From NCBI GenBank assembly GCA_902630355.1, contig CACOUL010000006.1, positions 53,057-117,056 of the forward strand: a DNA stretch of 64,000 bases, given 5' to 3'. The notes below the pieces were generated by a model. The model was not told the DNA's origin. It made no database searches and saw nothing but the letters and a program-made list of their open reading frames with translations. Position 1 is the stretch's first letter. Each line of letters starts with the position of its first letter. A program made the translations under genes and the position numbers. Shown here in pieces: positions 19,612-30,051 of the stretch. The stretch is from Planctomycetaceae bacterium. GTDB taxonomy: Bacteria > Planctomycetota > Planctomycetia > Pirellulales > UBA7805.

Positions 19612-21186
19612 ATGGGCATGGAAATGCACTCTGGCAAACATGGAAACGCCCAGCGGCTCACCCGCCGGCGACTATTTGAAGCAACGGCCGGTGCCGGACT
19701 CGCCCTACCGCTGACCGGTATTGCGAGTCGTGCCCGAGCGGCTGTGCCCAAAAATCGCAGCGACCGAGTGGCCCGGGAAAACGCGCAGCCGGGCACACGC
19801 GATTGGATGCTCGCCTGCACACTGGTCGACGACGACAACCGTCGTCGCAGCTCACGGATCGAAGGCTATGCATCCGCGCCGAGCGTGCGGCCGGGCGAGA
19901 CGCTCGAGCTCAAAGTCAGCACCCGGCCCGCATCTCCTTTCACCATCGACATCTATCGCACCGGCTACTACCAGGGCACCGGTGGCCGGCACATGATGCG
20001 ACTCGGCCGCTTTGAGGGTCAGCCGCAAGCAGAACCCCCGGTGGGCGAGGACCGCTTGCGGGAATGCACGTGGGAAACCTCAGCGGAGCTTGCCATCCCC
20101 GACGATTGGCTCAGCGGTGTCTATCTAGCCAAACTCACCGCCGAGAAAGATGGCGCGCAAAGCTACATCATCTTCATCGTCCGTGATGATCGGGAGTGCG
20201 ATTTTCTCTTTCAGGTCAGCGATGCGAGTTGGCTCGCCTACAATCTCTGGCCGGGTGGCTTTTCGCTCTACAACGATGGAGAAAATCCCCGGGCCTACTG
20301 CGGCCCCGGCGTTTCAGTCAGTTGGGACCGGCCGTATGCGTGGAATTGGCACGGCCACAAGGCACCGCTCACCCTCGGTAGTGGCGAATATTTTCTCTGG
20401 GAGTATCCGCTCGCCTACTGGATGGAAAAGGAGGGCTACGACGTCTCCTACATCAGCACGCTCGACACGCACACCGATCGGCTCGGCTTGCGCCGCTCCA
20501 AAAGCTTTCTCTCGGTCGGTCACGACGAGTACTGGTCGCTGGCCATGTTCGACAACGTGAGGCAGGCGGTCGATGCGGGAATGAATGCCGCCTTTTTCAG
20601 TGGCGATACCTGCTGGTGCGTGATCCCCTTTCTTCCCAATGCGGCGGGCGAAAAATATCGCACGATCACGCGGCAGGGCCTGTTCGGTCCGCTCGACGAT
20701 GAAGCAGAAACTCCCGAAGCGCTGGCCGAGTGCCTGGCCCGCTATCCGGGCACCCAAAAGTTGCCGACACTCGCGCCCTCCGAGGGCCTTTTGATCGGAG
20801 CCCGCAACGTCTATCCCTACATGGGCATCGCCGATTGGATTTGCCGCGACGATTCGCACTGGTTGTACGAAGGCACCGGCATGCAGAATGGCGATTCGAT
20901 TTCGGGACTGATCGGCTGGGAATGGAACAGCGGTCCGGCAGAAATTCCCGGCCTGAGCGTGGTGGCCAGCGGCGAGGTAAGCGATGGCTACGGGGGCGAC
21001 GGACATTATCATGCCACGATCTATCCGGGCAAAAAAGACAACTGGGTTTTCAATGCCTCGACCTGGTGGTGGTGGGACGGGCTGGCCACACCGCCCGGTT
21101 GCGTACGGGTGACCGACCGGCTCAAAGGACCGGACGAGCGGGTGCAGCGGATGACCCGCAATGTCTTTGCGCGATTTCTTGCGTAA
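19612..21186 (+). CDS. N,N-dimethylformamidase large subunit-like protein with Tat-type signal
   Basis: LTRRRLFEATAGAGLALPLTGIASRARA Tat-like signal; FLFQVSDASWLAYNLWPGGFSLY, FLSVGHDEYWSLAMFDNVRQAVDAGMNAAFFSGDTCWC. Confidence 0.75.
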   Translation: MGMEMHSGKHGNAQRLTRRRLFEATAGAGLALPLTGIASRARAAVPKNRSDRVARENAQPGTRDWMLACTLVDDDNRRRSSRIEGYASAPSVRPGETLELKVSTRPASPFTIDIYRTGYYQGTGGRHMMRLGRFEGQPQAEPPVGEDRLRECTWETSAELAIPDDWLSGVYLAKLTAEKDGAQSYIIFIVRDDRECDFLFQVSDASWLAYNLWPGGFSLYNDGENPRAYCGPGVSVSWDRPYAWNWHGHKAPLTLGSGEYFLWEYPLAYWMEKEGYDVSYISTLDTHTDRLGLRRSKSFLSVGHDEYWSLAMFDNVRQAVDAGMNAAFFSGDTCWCVIPFLPNAAGEKYRTITRQGLFGPLDDEAETPEALAECLARYPGTQKLPTLAPSEGLLIGARNVYPYMGIADWICRDDSHWLYEGTGMQNGDSISGLIGWEWNSGPAEIPGLSVVASGEVSDGYGGDGHYHATIYPGKKDNWVFNASTWWWWDGLATPPGCVRVTDRLKGPDERVQRMTRNVFARFLA

Positions 21187-21267
21187 CCGCCTGATCTGGT
21201 TTGACGCGGCACGAAGCAGACGGGACAATCGCGACAACTTGCGTCACACTCCTGGCAGAAACGTTGC

Positions 21268-22959
21268 ATGTTGTCTCTGTTGTCGAAAGAACGGATCGTT
21301 GCCCCGGCTGGCTATAACCGCTGGAAAGTTCCCCCCGCTTCGATTGCAATCCACCTCTGCATCGGCTCGGTCTACGCCTGGAGTATTTTTAATCCGGCAC
21401 TCGTCAAAGTCCGGGGGGTGGTCACCAGTGCGGCCGATGACTGGACCCTCTCCGAGGTCGTCGGGATCTTCACCGTCGCCATCGCCACTTTGGGGCTGGC
21501 CGCAGCGGTCGCCGGCAAGTGGCTCGAGCGGGTCGGGCCGCGGATGGTCGGCGTAGTGGCCGCCCTCTGCTGGGGCGGCGGCTTTTTGATCGGGGGAATC
21601 GGCATCGAACTGCATCAGCTCGCGCTGCTCTATCTGGGCTACGGCGTGCTGGGCGGCATCGGGCTGGGACTCGGCTATGTTTCGCCGGTCAGCACGCTCA
21701 TCCGCTGGTTTCCCGATCGGCGGGGAATGGCGGCCGGTCTGGCGATCATGGGCTTTGGCGGTGGCGCCCTGATCGCCACGCCGATGAACGAGGCGTTGAT
21801 CCACCACTTTTACGAGCCTCCCGCCTACCTGGGCACCGTCGAGCAGGTGACCCCTCGCACGGTCGACGGCAAACGGATGGCCGACGTCGACGGGAGCGAG
21901 CGGGAGGTGGTCGTCGTCGGCCCGAGCGAAATCAAAAACATGATCCGTCCCGGCGAGGCGGGCGTGTACGTGGTGGGTACCGGCCGCACCGGCATTGCCC
22001 AAACCTTTTTTGTGCTCTCCGGTCTCTACGCGGCGGTAATGCTCGTCGCCGCCTTCGCCTATCGAATCCCGCCGGCCGACTGGCAACCTGCAAGCTACGA
22101 TACGGCAGCGGCCGAAAAGAAAAAACGCAAACTCGTCAGCAGCCATGACGTCAGCATTGAACAGGCCGTCCGCACGCCGCAGTTTTATCTCGTCTGGATC
22201 GTCCTCTGCCTGAACGTCACCGCAGGAATCGGCGTGCTGGGTGTGGCCAAAACGATGATGAGCGAAATTTTCGGCTCGGCGCTTCCATCAATCGTAACGA
22301 GCGGTTTCGCCGCTACGTTTGTGCTGATGATTAGTGTCTTTAACATGCTGGGGCGATTTTTTTGGGCCAGTGCCTCCGATTATCTGGGCCGCAAAACGAC
22401 CTACACCCTTTTTTTTATTCTTGGCATCGCCCTCTATCTGCTGATCCCCGTCACGGCGGTCGGCGTTGCCAATCAGCCTGCCCTGTTCTGGCTGGTCCTC
22501 TTCTATGCGATCGTGATGCTGATCTTCACGCTCTACGGAGGCGGCTTTGCCACGATCCCGGCCTATCTGGCCGATCTGTTCGGCACCCGGTTTGTCGGTG
22601 GCATCCACGGTCGGTTGCTCACCGCCTGGAGCGTCGCCGGAGTGCTGGGGCCGTGGTGCATCACCTGGTTTCGCGCCCGCTCGATCCGCACGGCCATCCA
22701 TGAATTGATTCCTTCGATCGATCCGGCCGAGTTTCAAAATGTATTCGGCGAACCGGTCGAAAAGTTGGAAGCGTTAGTGCAGAGCAAGACGGTCACGCTC
22801 GCCAAACTGATGGAGATTGCCCCGGCCGGCACGATCGATCCGACGAGTACCGTCTATAATTCGACGATGCTGGTGATGGCCGGCCTGTTAACCGTTGCTC
22901 TGGTGGCCAATCTTCTGGTCCGTCCGGTCGACCGGGCACACTACTTTGCCGAAGACTGA
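21268..22959 (+). CDS. OFA (oxalate/formate antiporter-like) MFS transporter
   Basis: HLCIGSVYAWSIFNPAL, GGIGLGLGYVSPVSTLIRWFPDRRGMAAGLAIMGFGGGALIATP, multiple TM helices. Confidence 0.9.
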   Translation: MLSLLSKERIVAPAGYNRWKVPPASIAIHLCIGSVYAWSIFNPALVKVRGVVTSAADDWTLSEVVGIFTVAIATLGLAAAVAGKWLERVGPRMVGVVAALCWGGGFLIGGIGIELHQLALLYLGYGVLGGIGLGLGYVSPVSTLIRWFPDRRGMAAGLAIMGFGGGALIATPMNEALIHHFYEPPAYLGTVEQVTPRTVDGKRMADVDGSEREVVVVGPSEIKNMIRPGEAGVYVVGTGRTGIAQTFFVLSGLYAAVMLVAAFAYRIPPADWQPASYDTAAAEKKKRKLVSSHDVSIEQAVRTPQFYLVWIVLCLNVTAGIGVLGVAKTMMSEIFGSALPSIVTSGFAATFVLMISVFNMLGRFFWASASDYLGRKTTYTLFFILGIALYLLIPVTAVGVANQPALFWLVLFYAIVMLIFTLYGGGFATIPAYLADLFGTRFVGGIHGRLLTAWSVAGVLGPWCITWFRARSIRTAIHELIPSIDPAEFQNVFGEPVEKLEALVQSKTVTLAKLMEIAPAGTIDPTSTVYNSTMLVMAGLLTVALVANLLVRPVDRAHYFAED

Positions 22960-24338
22960 GTTTGGGCCGATTGGTTTTCCGCAGACTGTGCAAGCGACCG
23001 CCAGATTTCGGTGATGCCTCCTTTGATGATCTGCTCGGCCACCGGTTGCGGGGGCGTCCGATACTGGCTGTTCAAACCACTGCGGCGCGGCGAGGCTTCG
23101 TAGCCGCCGAGCAGACCCATGCGATACGCCCGGGCCGTGGCTACATAGGCATGTACCCCGCCGGTGTAGCCGAAGACAAACGTATCGCGGTAGGGCGATT
23201 CCCCATCAGCCCACAGTTGATAATCGCAAAAGCTCTCGTGCGGGAGCGAAAGGATACAGAGCGTGTTGCCCAAGGCAAACCCTCGGATCGGATAGGGCAT
23301 CGTTCGCGGTTTGTTTTCTTTCGCAAGTTGTAATAGCTCTACGAGTCGCTGATCGTCGGGGTCTGCGGCCAACAATCGCTTGCACTCGGCAACCGGTGGC
23401 GGCTTCTGCAGCGGCAGTTGCACCGTGAGCGATGCGTCGCGGATTGGAGCGGGAGGCACATCCTCAAGCGAAACGCGGGTCACCGCTTGGGCGAGCACCA
23501 ACCCGGTGCGACTGCACGCCTCGAGTCCTCCTTTGAGCGGAAAGGCATTGATGTTTCCGCCGCAACCTTGCGCAAAGAGGAGCAAGCCACTCTCGGCGTC
23601 ACCGCCACCGAGCATCCGCCGCAGGTGCGCCACCGCATAGCCCGGATAGTCGGCGCTGATGAGTGTACTGGCCGAGTGGATCACGACCGGATGCGCCGCG
23701 TAGGAAAACAGGATGGCAATCCGCGTTCCGTCTTTGCGGTAGACCCCAAGCACGTCAACCCAGGGGACCACCGAGCCGTGCGGGTTGGGGGCCATCGTAA
23801 TGCCATCGCCGCGCGGCATACGGCGATTAAAGCCGATCTGCACCGCCTCGCGACCGGCACGCAGCCGGGCCGGCTCGAGACGACTCACACAGTCGACGGT
23901 AGCGGCAACCACTTTGCCGAACACCTCGCGGCCATAGGATGCTTCCGTATCGTCCTCCGGTAGAGACGCACCGGGACCGCTGTGGGTATGCGAACAGTTG
24001 AACATCACCCGCCCGGCCGGGATTCCCGTTTTTTTCTCGATCGCCGCGCCGACTGCCTCGGCATAGGGGATGCCGACACCGACTAGATCGCTCGTCACGA
24101 TCACCACCGACTGGTGTCCGTCACTGAGCACGAGAATCCGGGCAAACAGTTCGTCGGCCACCCCGGTACTCGCGCTGCCCGGTCCCACAAGCGGGATACC
24201 GATCTGTGGGGTGATATTCACTTCAGCGGCCGCTGCCCAAAAGGTTGCCACCGACGGCTCATCGGCCCGCATGGGATAAACCAGAACGGTAGCAAAGAGT
24301 GCGAGGGCATATTGGCAGCTTATTAAAATTCGCCACAT
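22941..24338 (-). CDS. neutral/alkaline non-lysosomal ceramidase N-terminal-type protein
   Basis: AAAEVNITPQIGIPLVGPGSASTGVADELFARILVLSDGHQSVVIVTSDLVGV...MFNCSHTHSGPG. Confidence 0.8.
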   Translation of the reverse strand: MWRILISCQYALALFATVLVYPMRADEPSVATFWAAAAEVNITPQIGIPLVGPGSASTGVADELFARILVLSDGHQSVVIVTSDLVGVGIPYAEAVGAAIEKKTGIPAGRVMFNCSHTHSGPGASLPEDDTEASYGREVFGKVVAATVDCVSRLEPARLRAGREAVQIGFNRRMPRGDGITMAPNPHGSVVPWVDVLGVYRKDGTRIAILFSYAAHPVVIHSASTLISADYPGYAVAHLRRMLGGGDAESGLLLFAQGCGGNINAFPLKGGLEACSRTGLVLAQAVTRVSLEDVPPAPIRDASLTVQLPLQKPPPVAECKRLLAADPDDQRLVELLQLAKENKPRTMPYPIRGFALGNTLCILSLPHESFCDYQLWADGESPYRDTFVFGYTGGVHAYVATARAYRMGLLGGYEASPRRSGLNSQYRTPPQPVAEQIIKGGITEIWRSLAQSAENQSAQTQSSAK

Positions 24339-24348
24339 GGAAACCACC

Positions 24349-24798
24349 TTATGCCGTTTGTTTCGCTTCGCAACTTGCTGCTAGGCGGTCATCGCGATCG
24401 ATCACCACCAGGGCTAAGAGCGTGCCGGTGAAATACATGAAATGAAACGCGGCATCTTCATATTTATGTGAAAGGCGCGCCCCGAAGCCAAGGGCCACAA
24501 ACATCAAGAGCGACCCGGCGAGTACCAGTTTCAAAAGGGGAGCCCGCTCGCGGAACCACTCGCCGAGAAAAAGGCTCACCACCGCACCGAGGCCGAGCAA
24601 CGATTCGCCGAGGGCCAACAAGAGAAACAGGGGTGTCTGGGGCAGTCCGCCGAGCGGAGTCTCGGCAAACTGTTGAACAAACCAATCGGGCGCGCTGCCC
24701 ATCATCCACTTATTCCACCCGGCCAAAACAAAGGTGATTGCAAAGAGCAGGGTAATCGCCAGACGCATCAGGGTGCGGGCCGCTCGGCAGGTCGTCAT
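24349..24798 (-). CDS. DoxX-like integral membrane protein
   Basis: 150 aa, four hydrophobic segments; FVLAGWNKWMMG...LGESLLGLGAVVSLF. Confidence 0.6.
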   Translation of the reverse strand: MTTCRAARTLMRLAITLLFAITFVLAGWNKWMMGSAPDWFVQQFAETPLGGLPQTPLFLLLALGESLLGLGAVVSLFLGEWFRERAPLLKLVLAGSLLMFVALGFGARLSHKYEDAAFHFMYFTGTLLALVVIDRDDRLAASCEAKQTA

Positions 24799-25008
24799 GG
24801 GAATCTCCTTCGTTTTGTAACACGATCGATATTCGTTTCCCGATCTGTGTAACGGATGACCTGAAACTGCACAACCAGCGGTTGCCAGTCACTACCAAAA
24901 AGGGGGAGACCGAAAAAATGTCGCTTGCGGCAAATCCATCGCAACTAACTCTACTGCGAGGGGTTATTTACTATGGGCAGCGAGACTAAGGGGTCGCGGG
25001 GCAAGCTC

Positions 25009-25731
25009 ATGTCAAACCGATACAAACTCTTTTTGTTTCTCGCACTGTTGGCAGACACAGTCGCCGCGACCGAGGTCGAGAAAATTCGATTTCCGACCGG
25101 CGACGACCGACTGCCCGCCTTCCGGGCGATACCCGAGGGGGATGGTCCCTTCCCGGTTGTCCTCTTTTTGCACGGGGGACGCGGCGGCAAAGTGGGGGGT
25201 GATCCCCGAGCATCGCTCGCCGCGCTGGCACGCAGCGGTTACGTCGCCCTGGCCCCGATGCGACTCGGGGGCACCACCCTCAAAACCGAAATCGACCAAA
25301 CGCGATGTGCGCTCGCGTATCTAAAAAATCTGCCGCGAGTCGATCCGCAGCGGATGGCGGTGATCGGTTTTTCGCGAGGGGGCCTGCTTGCGCTGATCGC
25401 TGCAGTCGAGCACACCGATCTGCGGGCGGCGATCCTGATGGCCCCTGCCCCCGGTCGCGGAGCACTCGATCGGGCGCTCGGTCGCGCGTCGCCACCGATG
25501 CCGCCGGTCCTAATCTTGGTCGCCGAGAATGACACCCGACAGGCCGACCACGTGGCACTTGCTCGGCAGGCAATGCAGAAACTGCGCGGCAAGGGTGTCG
25601 AGGCGGAATGGATTCTCTATCCCCCGTTCGGTCCACCGGCGGCAGACGGCCATCAGCTTTTCTTTCGGGTGCGGGACGACTACTGGAATGATGTGCGCAC
25701 TTTTCTGACGCGACATCTGCAAACCGATTAG
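25009..25731 (+). CDS. dienelactone hydrolase-like alpha/beta hydrolase, exported
   Basis: Signal peptide; PFPVVLFLHGGRGGK, AVIGFSRGGLLAL nucleophile elbow, DGHQLFF. Confidence 0.82.
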   Translation: MSNRYKLFLFLALLADTVAATEVEKIRFPTGDDRLPAFRAIPEGDGPFPVVLFLHGGRGGKVGGDPRASLAALARSGYVALAPMRLGGTTLKTEIDQTRCALAYLKNLPRVDPQRMAVIGFSRGGLLALIAAVEHTDLRAAILMAPAPGRGALDRALGRASPPMPPVLILVAENDTRQADHVALARQAMQKLRGKGVEAEWILYPPFGPPAADGHQLFFRVRDDYWNDVRTFLTRHLQTD

Positions 25732-25826
25732 TGGGGTATCGACGCGCAGGGCCGCGTGACGTACAACGGCACTCCCACTAAAGATAGAACACCACCCACA
25801 ACACAACCTGATCAGGAGAAGCAGCG

Positions 25827-26366
25827 ATGCCCCGTTTGCACGTCGTCGACCCGAGTGAAGCCACCGGAGAAGTAAAGGAAATATTTGGCGCCTTCGAGCA
25901 GAAGCTCGGTAAGGTGATCAACATCTTTAAGGGCATGGGCAATAGTGCTGCGGCGTTGAAGGCCTACACGGGTCTTTCCGGCGCACTAGCCGCCGGCGAA
26001 CTAGCGGCAGAGGATCGAGAGGCCATCTATCTTTCCCTGAGTGAAAAGAATGATTGCGGATACTGTGTTGCGGCGCATACGATGCTCGCGCAAAAGGCAG
26101 GACTCTCGGCCGATGAAGTGATCGAGTTTCGCCGTGGCGGTTCGAGCAATGCCCAGCGAGACGCACTGATCAAATTCGTCTTTCGCGTCGTCGAGACCAA
26201 CGGATTTGTCGACGATGCTGACGTCGAAGCGGTCCGCAGTGCCGGTTACAGCGACGCGCAAATCGCCGAGTCGGTGGCAATGATCGCATTGGTCAGCTAC
26301 ACCAACCTGTTCAACCACGTGTTCGGTTCGGAACTCGATTTTCCGGCAGCACCCGAGTTGACTTGA
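25827..26366 (+). CDS. carboxymuconolactone decarboxylase / AhpD-like protein
   Basis: SLSEKNDCGYCVAAHTMLAQKAGLSADEV contains the CxxC-x3-H AhpD motif. Confidence 0.9.
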   Translation: MPRLHVVDPSEATGEVKEIFGAFEQKLGKVINIFKGMGNSAAALKAYTGLSGALAAGELAAEDREAIYLSLSEKNDCGYCVAAHTMLAQKAGLSADEVIEFRRGGSSNAQRDALIKFVFRVVETNGFVDDADVEAVRSAGYSDAQIAESVAMIALVSYTNLFNHVFGSELDFPAAPELT

Positions 26367-26389
26367 GTTGCAAAAAACTGCGGGACGAA

Positions 26390-27817
26390 TTATTGGCGTC
26401 TTAGTGGGAGTGCATCGCGGATCGTTTCGGTCACCCGCTCGCCCAGGGCCCGCGAACCTTCGGGCGTGAAGTGAACGTTCACCGGTCGCTGTAGCGCATC
26501 GAGCTTCGGCGCTGCGAAGCGGTTCAGATCGTTGACGGTGATCTTGTGTTCGGCCATGATTTGGCGGGCGATCTGGTTGTAGCGATCGACGTCTGCCCGC
26601 TCGCGGTGCGGCCGGACCTTGCCTGCCGGAACCGGGGTGGTGGTCGCAAATATGGGCGTTGCGCCACTGGCACGGATCGCATCGACAATGCGGCGGAGTT
26701 GCCGCGCATAGGTTGCCGGGTCTGCCTGCGACGGGTCGGACGGATCATCCGACGCCTGACCATCCGGTTTGACCCGTTTCAGATCGTGCAGCCCGAAGTT
26801 GAAGTGAACGACGTCAAAGTTACCCCCTTCAAGGGCAAGCCACTTTTCAATTTGCGCCGCGCCTTTGGTGGTTCCCTCGCAGTTCTCCTCGGGGCGGATC
26901 ACGACCGCCTCGCCATCGAGGCCCGCGACTACCGCCCGGTGGTAGCCCATCGAGATCGAATCGCCGAGCAGCAGCACCCGCGGCGTTGTAGGTGCGGTCG
27001 GTGCGTCTGCGGCCCAACGAATGCCCTCAAAGACATGCTGCCGACCGAAGTCGGTATCGAGCGACCGCACATCGTGGCCCAGTTCGGTATAGAAAAATCG
27101 GCCGCCGTGCTTTTCGGTGGTCCAGGCGATCGGGTGGTCTTTGCCCATCGGCTTACCGCCCAACTTCTGAAAAAACTCGCGGACCGGTTCATAGGTCGTC
27201 TCATCAACCCGCAACAGCACCTTCACGCCCGGCAGCCCGGTCACGCTGCGGGTGTGGTTTGACCAGTCGGCGCTGTACCAGAACTCGGGCCCATGACCTT
27301 TGACTGACGGGTGCTCTTTGGCGGCCGGATCGACGATGACCTTTGCTTTTTGAAACGTCGAGTCGCTGTCGAAATCGCAGCCCCCGAGATCCAAAAGCCA
27401 AGGCCACTTTTGCTGACGCACCAGCGCCGCGTGCAGACCCACAATCCCATGGCCCTTTGCAAACCACTCTTCGACCGCCTTGCGCGATTCCTCCGGGAGT
27501 ACGTCGGAAAGGCCATTCGCATTGTTGAGCAGCAGCACATCGTAGCGATCGAGGACCTCGGGTTTTAAATCGCGGTGATGTTCCGTCACATCCATCACCA
27601 TCCCCTGCTTAGTGCCCTCGAGGACCAACCAGCGATTGAGCGCAGGGATTTCCGGATGGCGATAATCCCCCGTATCGGAGTAGACCAGAACGCGAAGTGG
27701 CTTGCCTGCCGCTTCGGGTGCATCAGATTCCTCGTGCCCACGGGCTCCACCCGTCGGGCAGAGCAAACTCGCAAGAAGGCAAGCTACGAGAAAACGGCAT
27801 CGCATTTTTGAGGACAT
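26390..27817 (-). CDS. ThuA domain plus SGNH/GDSL hydrolase fusion, exported
   Basis: N-terminal LRVLVYSDTGDYRHPEIPALNRWLVLEG...GIVGLHAAL...GRFFYTELGHD; C-terminal RVLLLGDSISMGYHRAV...FNFGLHDLKR...VHFTPEGSRALG. Confidence 0.82.
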   Translation of the reverse strand: MSSKMRCRFLVACLLASLLCPTGGARGHEESDAPEAAGKPLRVLVYSDTGDYRHPEIPALNRWLVLEGTKQGMVMDVTEHHRDLKPEVLDRYDVLLLNNANGLSDVLPEESRKAVEEWFAKGHGIVGLHAALVRQQKWPWLLDLGGCDFDSDSTFQKAKVIVDPAAKEHPSVKGHGPEFWYSADWSNHTRSVTGLPGVKVLLRVDETTYEPVREFFQKLGGKPMGKDHPIAWTTEKHGGRFFYTELGHDVRSLDTDFGRQHVFEGIRWAADAPTAPTTPRVLLLGDSISMGYHRAVVAGLDGEAVVIRPEENCEGTTKGAAQIEKWLALEGGNFDVVHFNFGLHDLKRVKPDGQASDDPSDPSQADPATYARQLRRIVDAIRASGATPIFATTTPVPAGKVRPHRERADVDRYNQIARQIMAEHKITVNDLNRFAAPKLDALQRPVNVHFTPEGSRALGERVTETIRDALPLRRQ

Positions 27818-27893
27818 GAAGACTCCTACCGGTCGACCGTGGAATCGGAAAGCGAGAAAAGGGGATTGTAGCAGAATGCCGCAACGCACCCTA

Positions 27894-28622
27894 TCAGGCG
27901 GCACGCTCTCTATTAGCGACCGTAGAGGCTTCGAAGCGATCGGCCAAATTCTGATAGAACGCAACCTCATCTCGCAGTTGCCTCTCTACGAGTCTTTGCA
28001 TCCAACCGGGGCAGACGCTCCGCCACTGGTCGACCGCCCCGCTACCGAGATGCTTTCCGTGCAGCAGGGTGGCGGTATCAAAATCCTTGAAACTTCCGTA
28101 GGCGGCGGCGGCCGATTTGTTTTTTTCGAACGATGTTGCCTCCCGGACCCGATCGCGCATCTCCCGCGAGATCGGAATCTGCAAGAAGGGCTCCAGAGAA
28201 TCGAAGAGATAGTCGTAATCGTCCTTAAATCGCTCGTAACGGAGGAAGCACATCTCCATGTCCGAATCGAGATATTTTTGCATCCGGCCATATCCTTTGC
28301 GCACATAGCGGATGCCGCGCTTTATCGTCACGTGAAGAAGAGGATTCCACCAACGGTGCATCGCCCGCTCAAGATCGCCGTCGCCATCAAGATCCTGGCT
28401 GATGCGACAAAAAGAACAAAACACATCGCACGGGTGACGATAGGTGATCACGACCTTCGCTTCCGTCTGCAGACACTCGTGTGTCTTTTGCACATTTGTT
28501 CCCAGGTGTTGCAGCACGTGATAGAGCATTGTCGAGCCACTGCGACCGGGGCTGTACTGCAGCACATCGATCGCGCGATCGGATTCGGTCGGGACCTGTG
28601 GTGTCATCTGCTCACCTGCCAA
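27894..28622 (-). CDS. sulfotransferase-domain protein
   Basis: DVLQYSPGRSGSTMLYHVLQHLG (PAPS 5'-phosphosulfate loop-like), VVITYRHPCDVFCSF, CFLRYERFKDDYDYLFDSL. Confidence 0.7.
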   Translation of the reverse strand: MAGEQMTPQVPTESDRAIDVLQYSPGRSGSTMLYHVLQHLGTNVQKTHECLQTEAKVVITYRHPCDVFCSFCRISQDLDGDGDLERAMHRWWNPLLHVTIKRGIRYVRKGYGRMQKYLDSDMEMCFLRYERFKDDYDYLFDSLEPFLQIPISREMRDRVREATSFEKNKSAAAAYGSFKDFDTATLLHGKHLGSGAVDQWRSVCPGWMQRLVERQLRDEVAFYQNLADRFEASTVANRERAA

Positions 28623-28797
28623 AGCGTGCGGTGGGAAATCAAAGGGATCGTCTTGCGGCGGCAGTGTAGCAGGCAGTGGAAAACGCCGCGAGAGAAAGTT
28701 TTTCGTTACTCAAACCGCCGATCGCTCCGGGAAAATCGAGCGTGCCACCAGTGCATGCGACGCATAAAGTGCCCGGCAAAGCGACTCAGCCCCCCGG

Positions 28798-29784
28798 CTA
28801 TCGGACCGGGCGGCGACGAGATGCAGCGGCAACCAACAGCCCCCATACGGCCAGCAGCAGGGTCGACGGTTCCGGCACCGAGGGCCCGGGATCGGGTGGA
28901 CCAGGAAAGGTGTCCATTGCGAAAACCGGCAGATGGACTTCGCCCATTTGACGGAAACTTTTCACAAAGACGCTTCCTTCCACCACCCCCTCCACGCGGA
29001 GGAAGGAATGGGGCGCCAAAAGCGAACCGTTGAAACCTCGCGAGTGTGTGTTGAGGTAGGTTGCCTCATAAAAATTCCAGAGGACACGCGAGCGGCCCGT
29101 CTCGGTGGTAAATTCTCCCACCATGTTGCCATGATTCCAGTGAATGCTGGTACCACCCACGTTAATCACCACAAAGTCTGCACTTCCCATGGTCAGGCTC
29201 ATCTGCTGAACCTTATCATTATCGAAAAGGTTGCTCCCATTGCCGATGTTGAAAAATGCCACGCCTTCCGAGTTGGGTGTGGCGGAGAAATTGACCGCGG
29301 CCGGTTGACTGCCCGGTAGCGATACGGAGTCGCCACCGAAAGAGTAAAGATAGCTGCTCAAATTCGTCATTTCACTCGACGCAGCCGCCACCTCAGCTGC
29401 CACGGTCGCGTCACCATCGACCCAGGTCGAGCCGTTATTCGCGTTGATGCCTCCGGCCACGCTCCCGCCGATCCTGGCATGCCCTGCGTTGAGATTGATC
29501 GTCGGATTGATATCGCCACCCACCAGCAGCGTGTCGACTCCACTGTAAGCGCCCGCATCGAGATGGATTCCGTAATTGGAACTCGAGTTATTAATGCCAT
29601 TGATGTCGCCGCCCACCAGCACCCGGCCCTCCACTTCGCTGCTACTACGCAGGTTGCCGGTAACCACGAGACTATAATCGTTCAGAATCGTTGCCTCAGC
29701 TGAACTGCCGCAAAGCAGCAGCACCGCGAGGGCGAAAGGGGCAGAGAGCACATCTGCCCGAAGCACCAACCACATCGACCGCAT
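28798..29784 (-). CDS. PEP-CTERM protein, choice-of-anchor A-like
   Basis: Signal peptide; ILNDYSLVVTGNLRSSSEVEGRVLVGGDINGIN; C-terminal VPEPSTLLLAVWGLLVAAASRRRPVR. Confidence 0.85.
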   Translation of the reverse strand: MRSMWLVLRADVLSAPFALAVLLLCGSSAEATILNDYSLVVTGNLRSSSEVEGRVLVGGDINGINNSSSNYGIHLDAGAYSGVDTLLVGGDINPTINLNAGHARIGGSVAGGINANNGSTWVDGDATVAAEVAAASSEMTNLSSYLYSFGGDSVSLPGSQPAAVNFSATPNSEGVAFFNIGNGSNLFDNDKVQQMSLTMGSADFVVINVGGTSIHWNHGNMVGEFTTETGRSRVLWNFYEATYLNTHSRGFNGSLLAPHSFLRVEGVVEGSVFVKSFRQMGEVHLPVFAMDTFPGPPDPGPSVPEPSTLLLAVWGLLVAAASRRRPVR

Positions 29785-30051
29785 GAGCTATCCCCTGGAA
29801 ACGATAAACGAACTGGCCACTCGCCAAACTAATCAATCCGCTTCATGCGTCAACAAGTTATAAAAATTTTTTCAAAAATGAATCGCCAACCCCACCAGAA
29901 GAATGGGTATCCTACGCGTGAACTCCCCATCGCAAGACCTTGGGTCCACGCAATAAGACTCCATGTCGAATTTCGGTCTCGGTGAAAAGTGATCACTCCA
30001 TTTTGAAATCACCGATGGACCTAGCGACACGAGAACGAGAAAGGCACCGCT

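Noticed and set aside
20314-21237. 307-aa minus-strand ORF
   Set aside because: Antisense to the DMFase-like gene; no recognisable domain.
21244-22146. 300-aa minus-strand ORF
   Set aside because: Fully antisense to the OFA transporter; charged, low-complexity translation.
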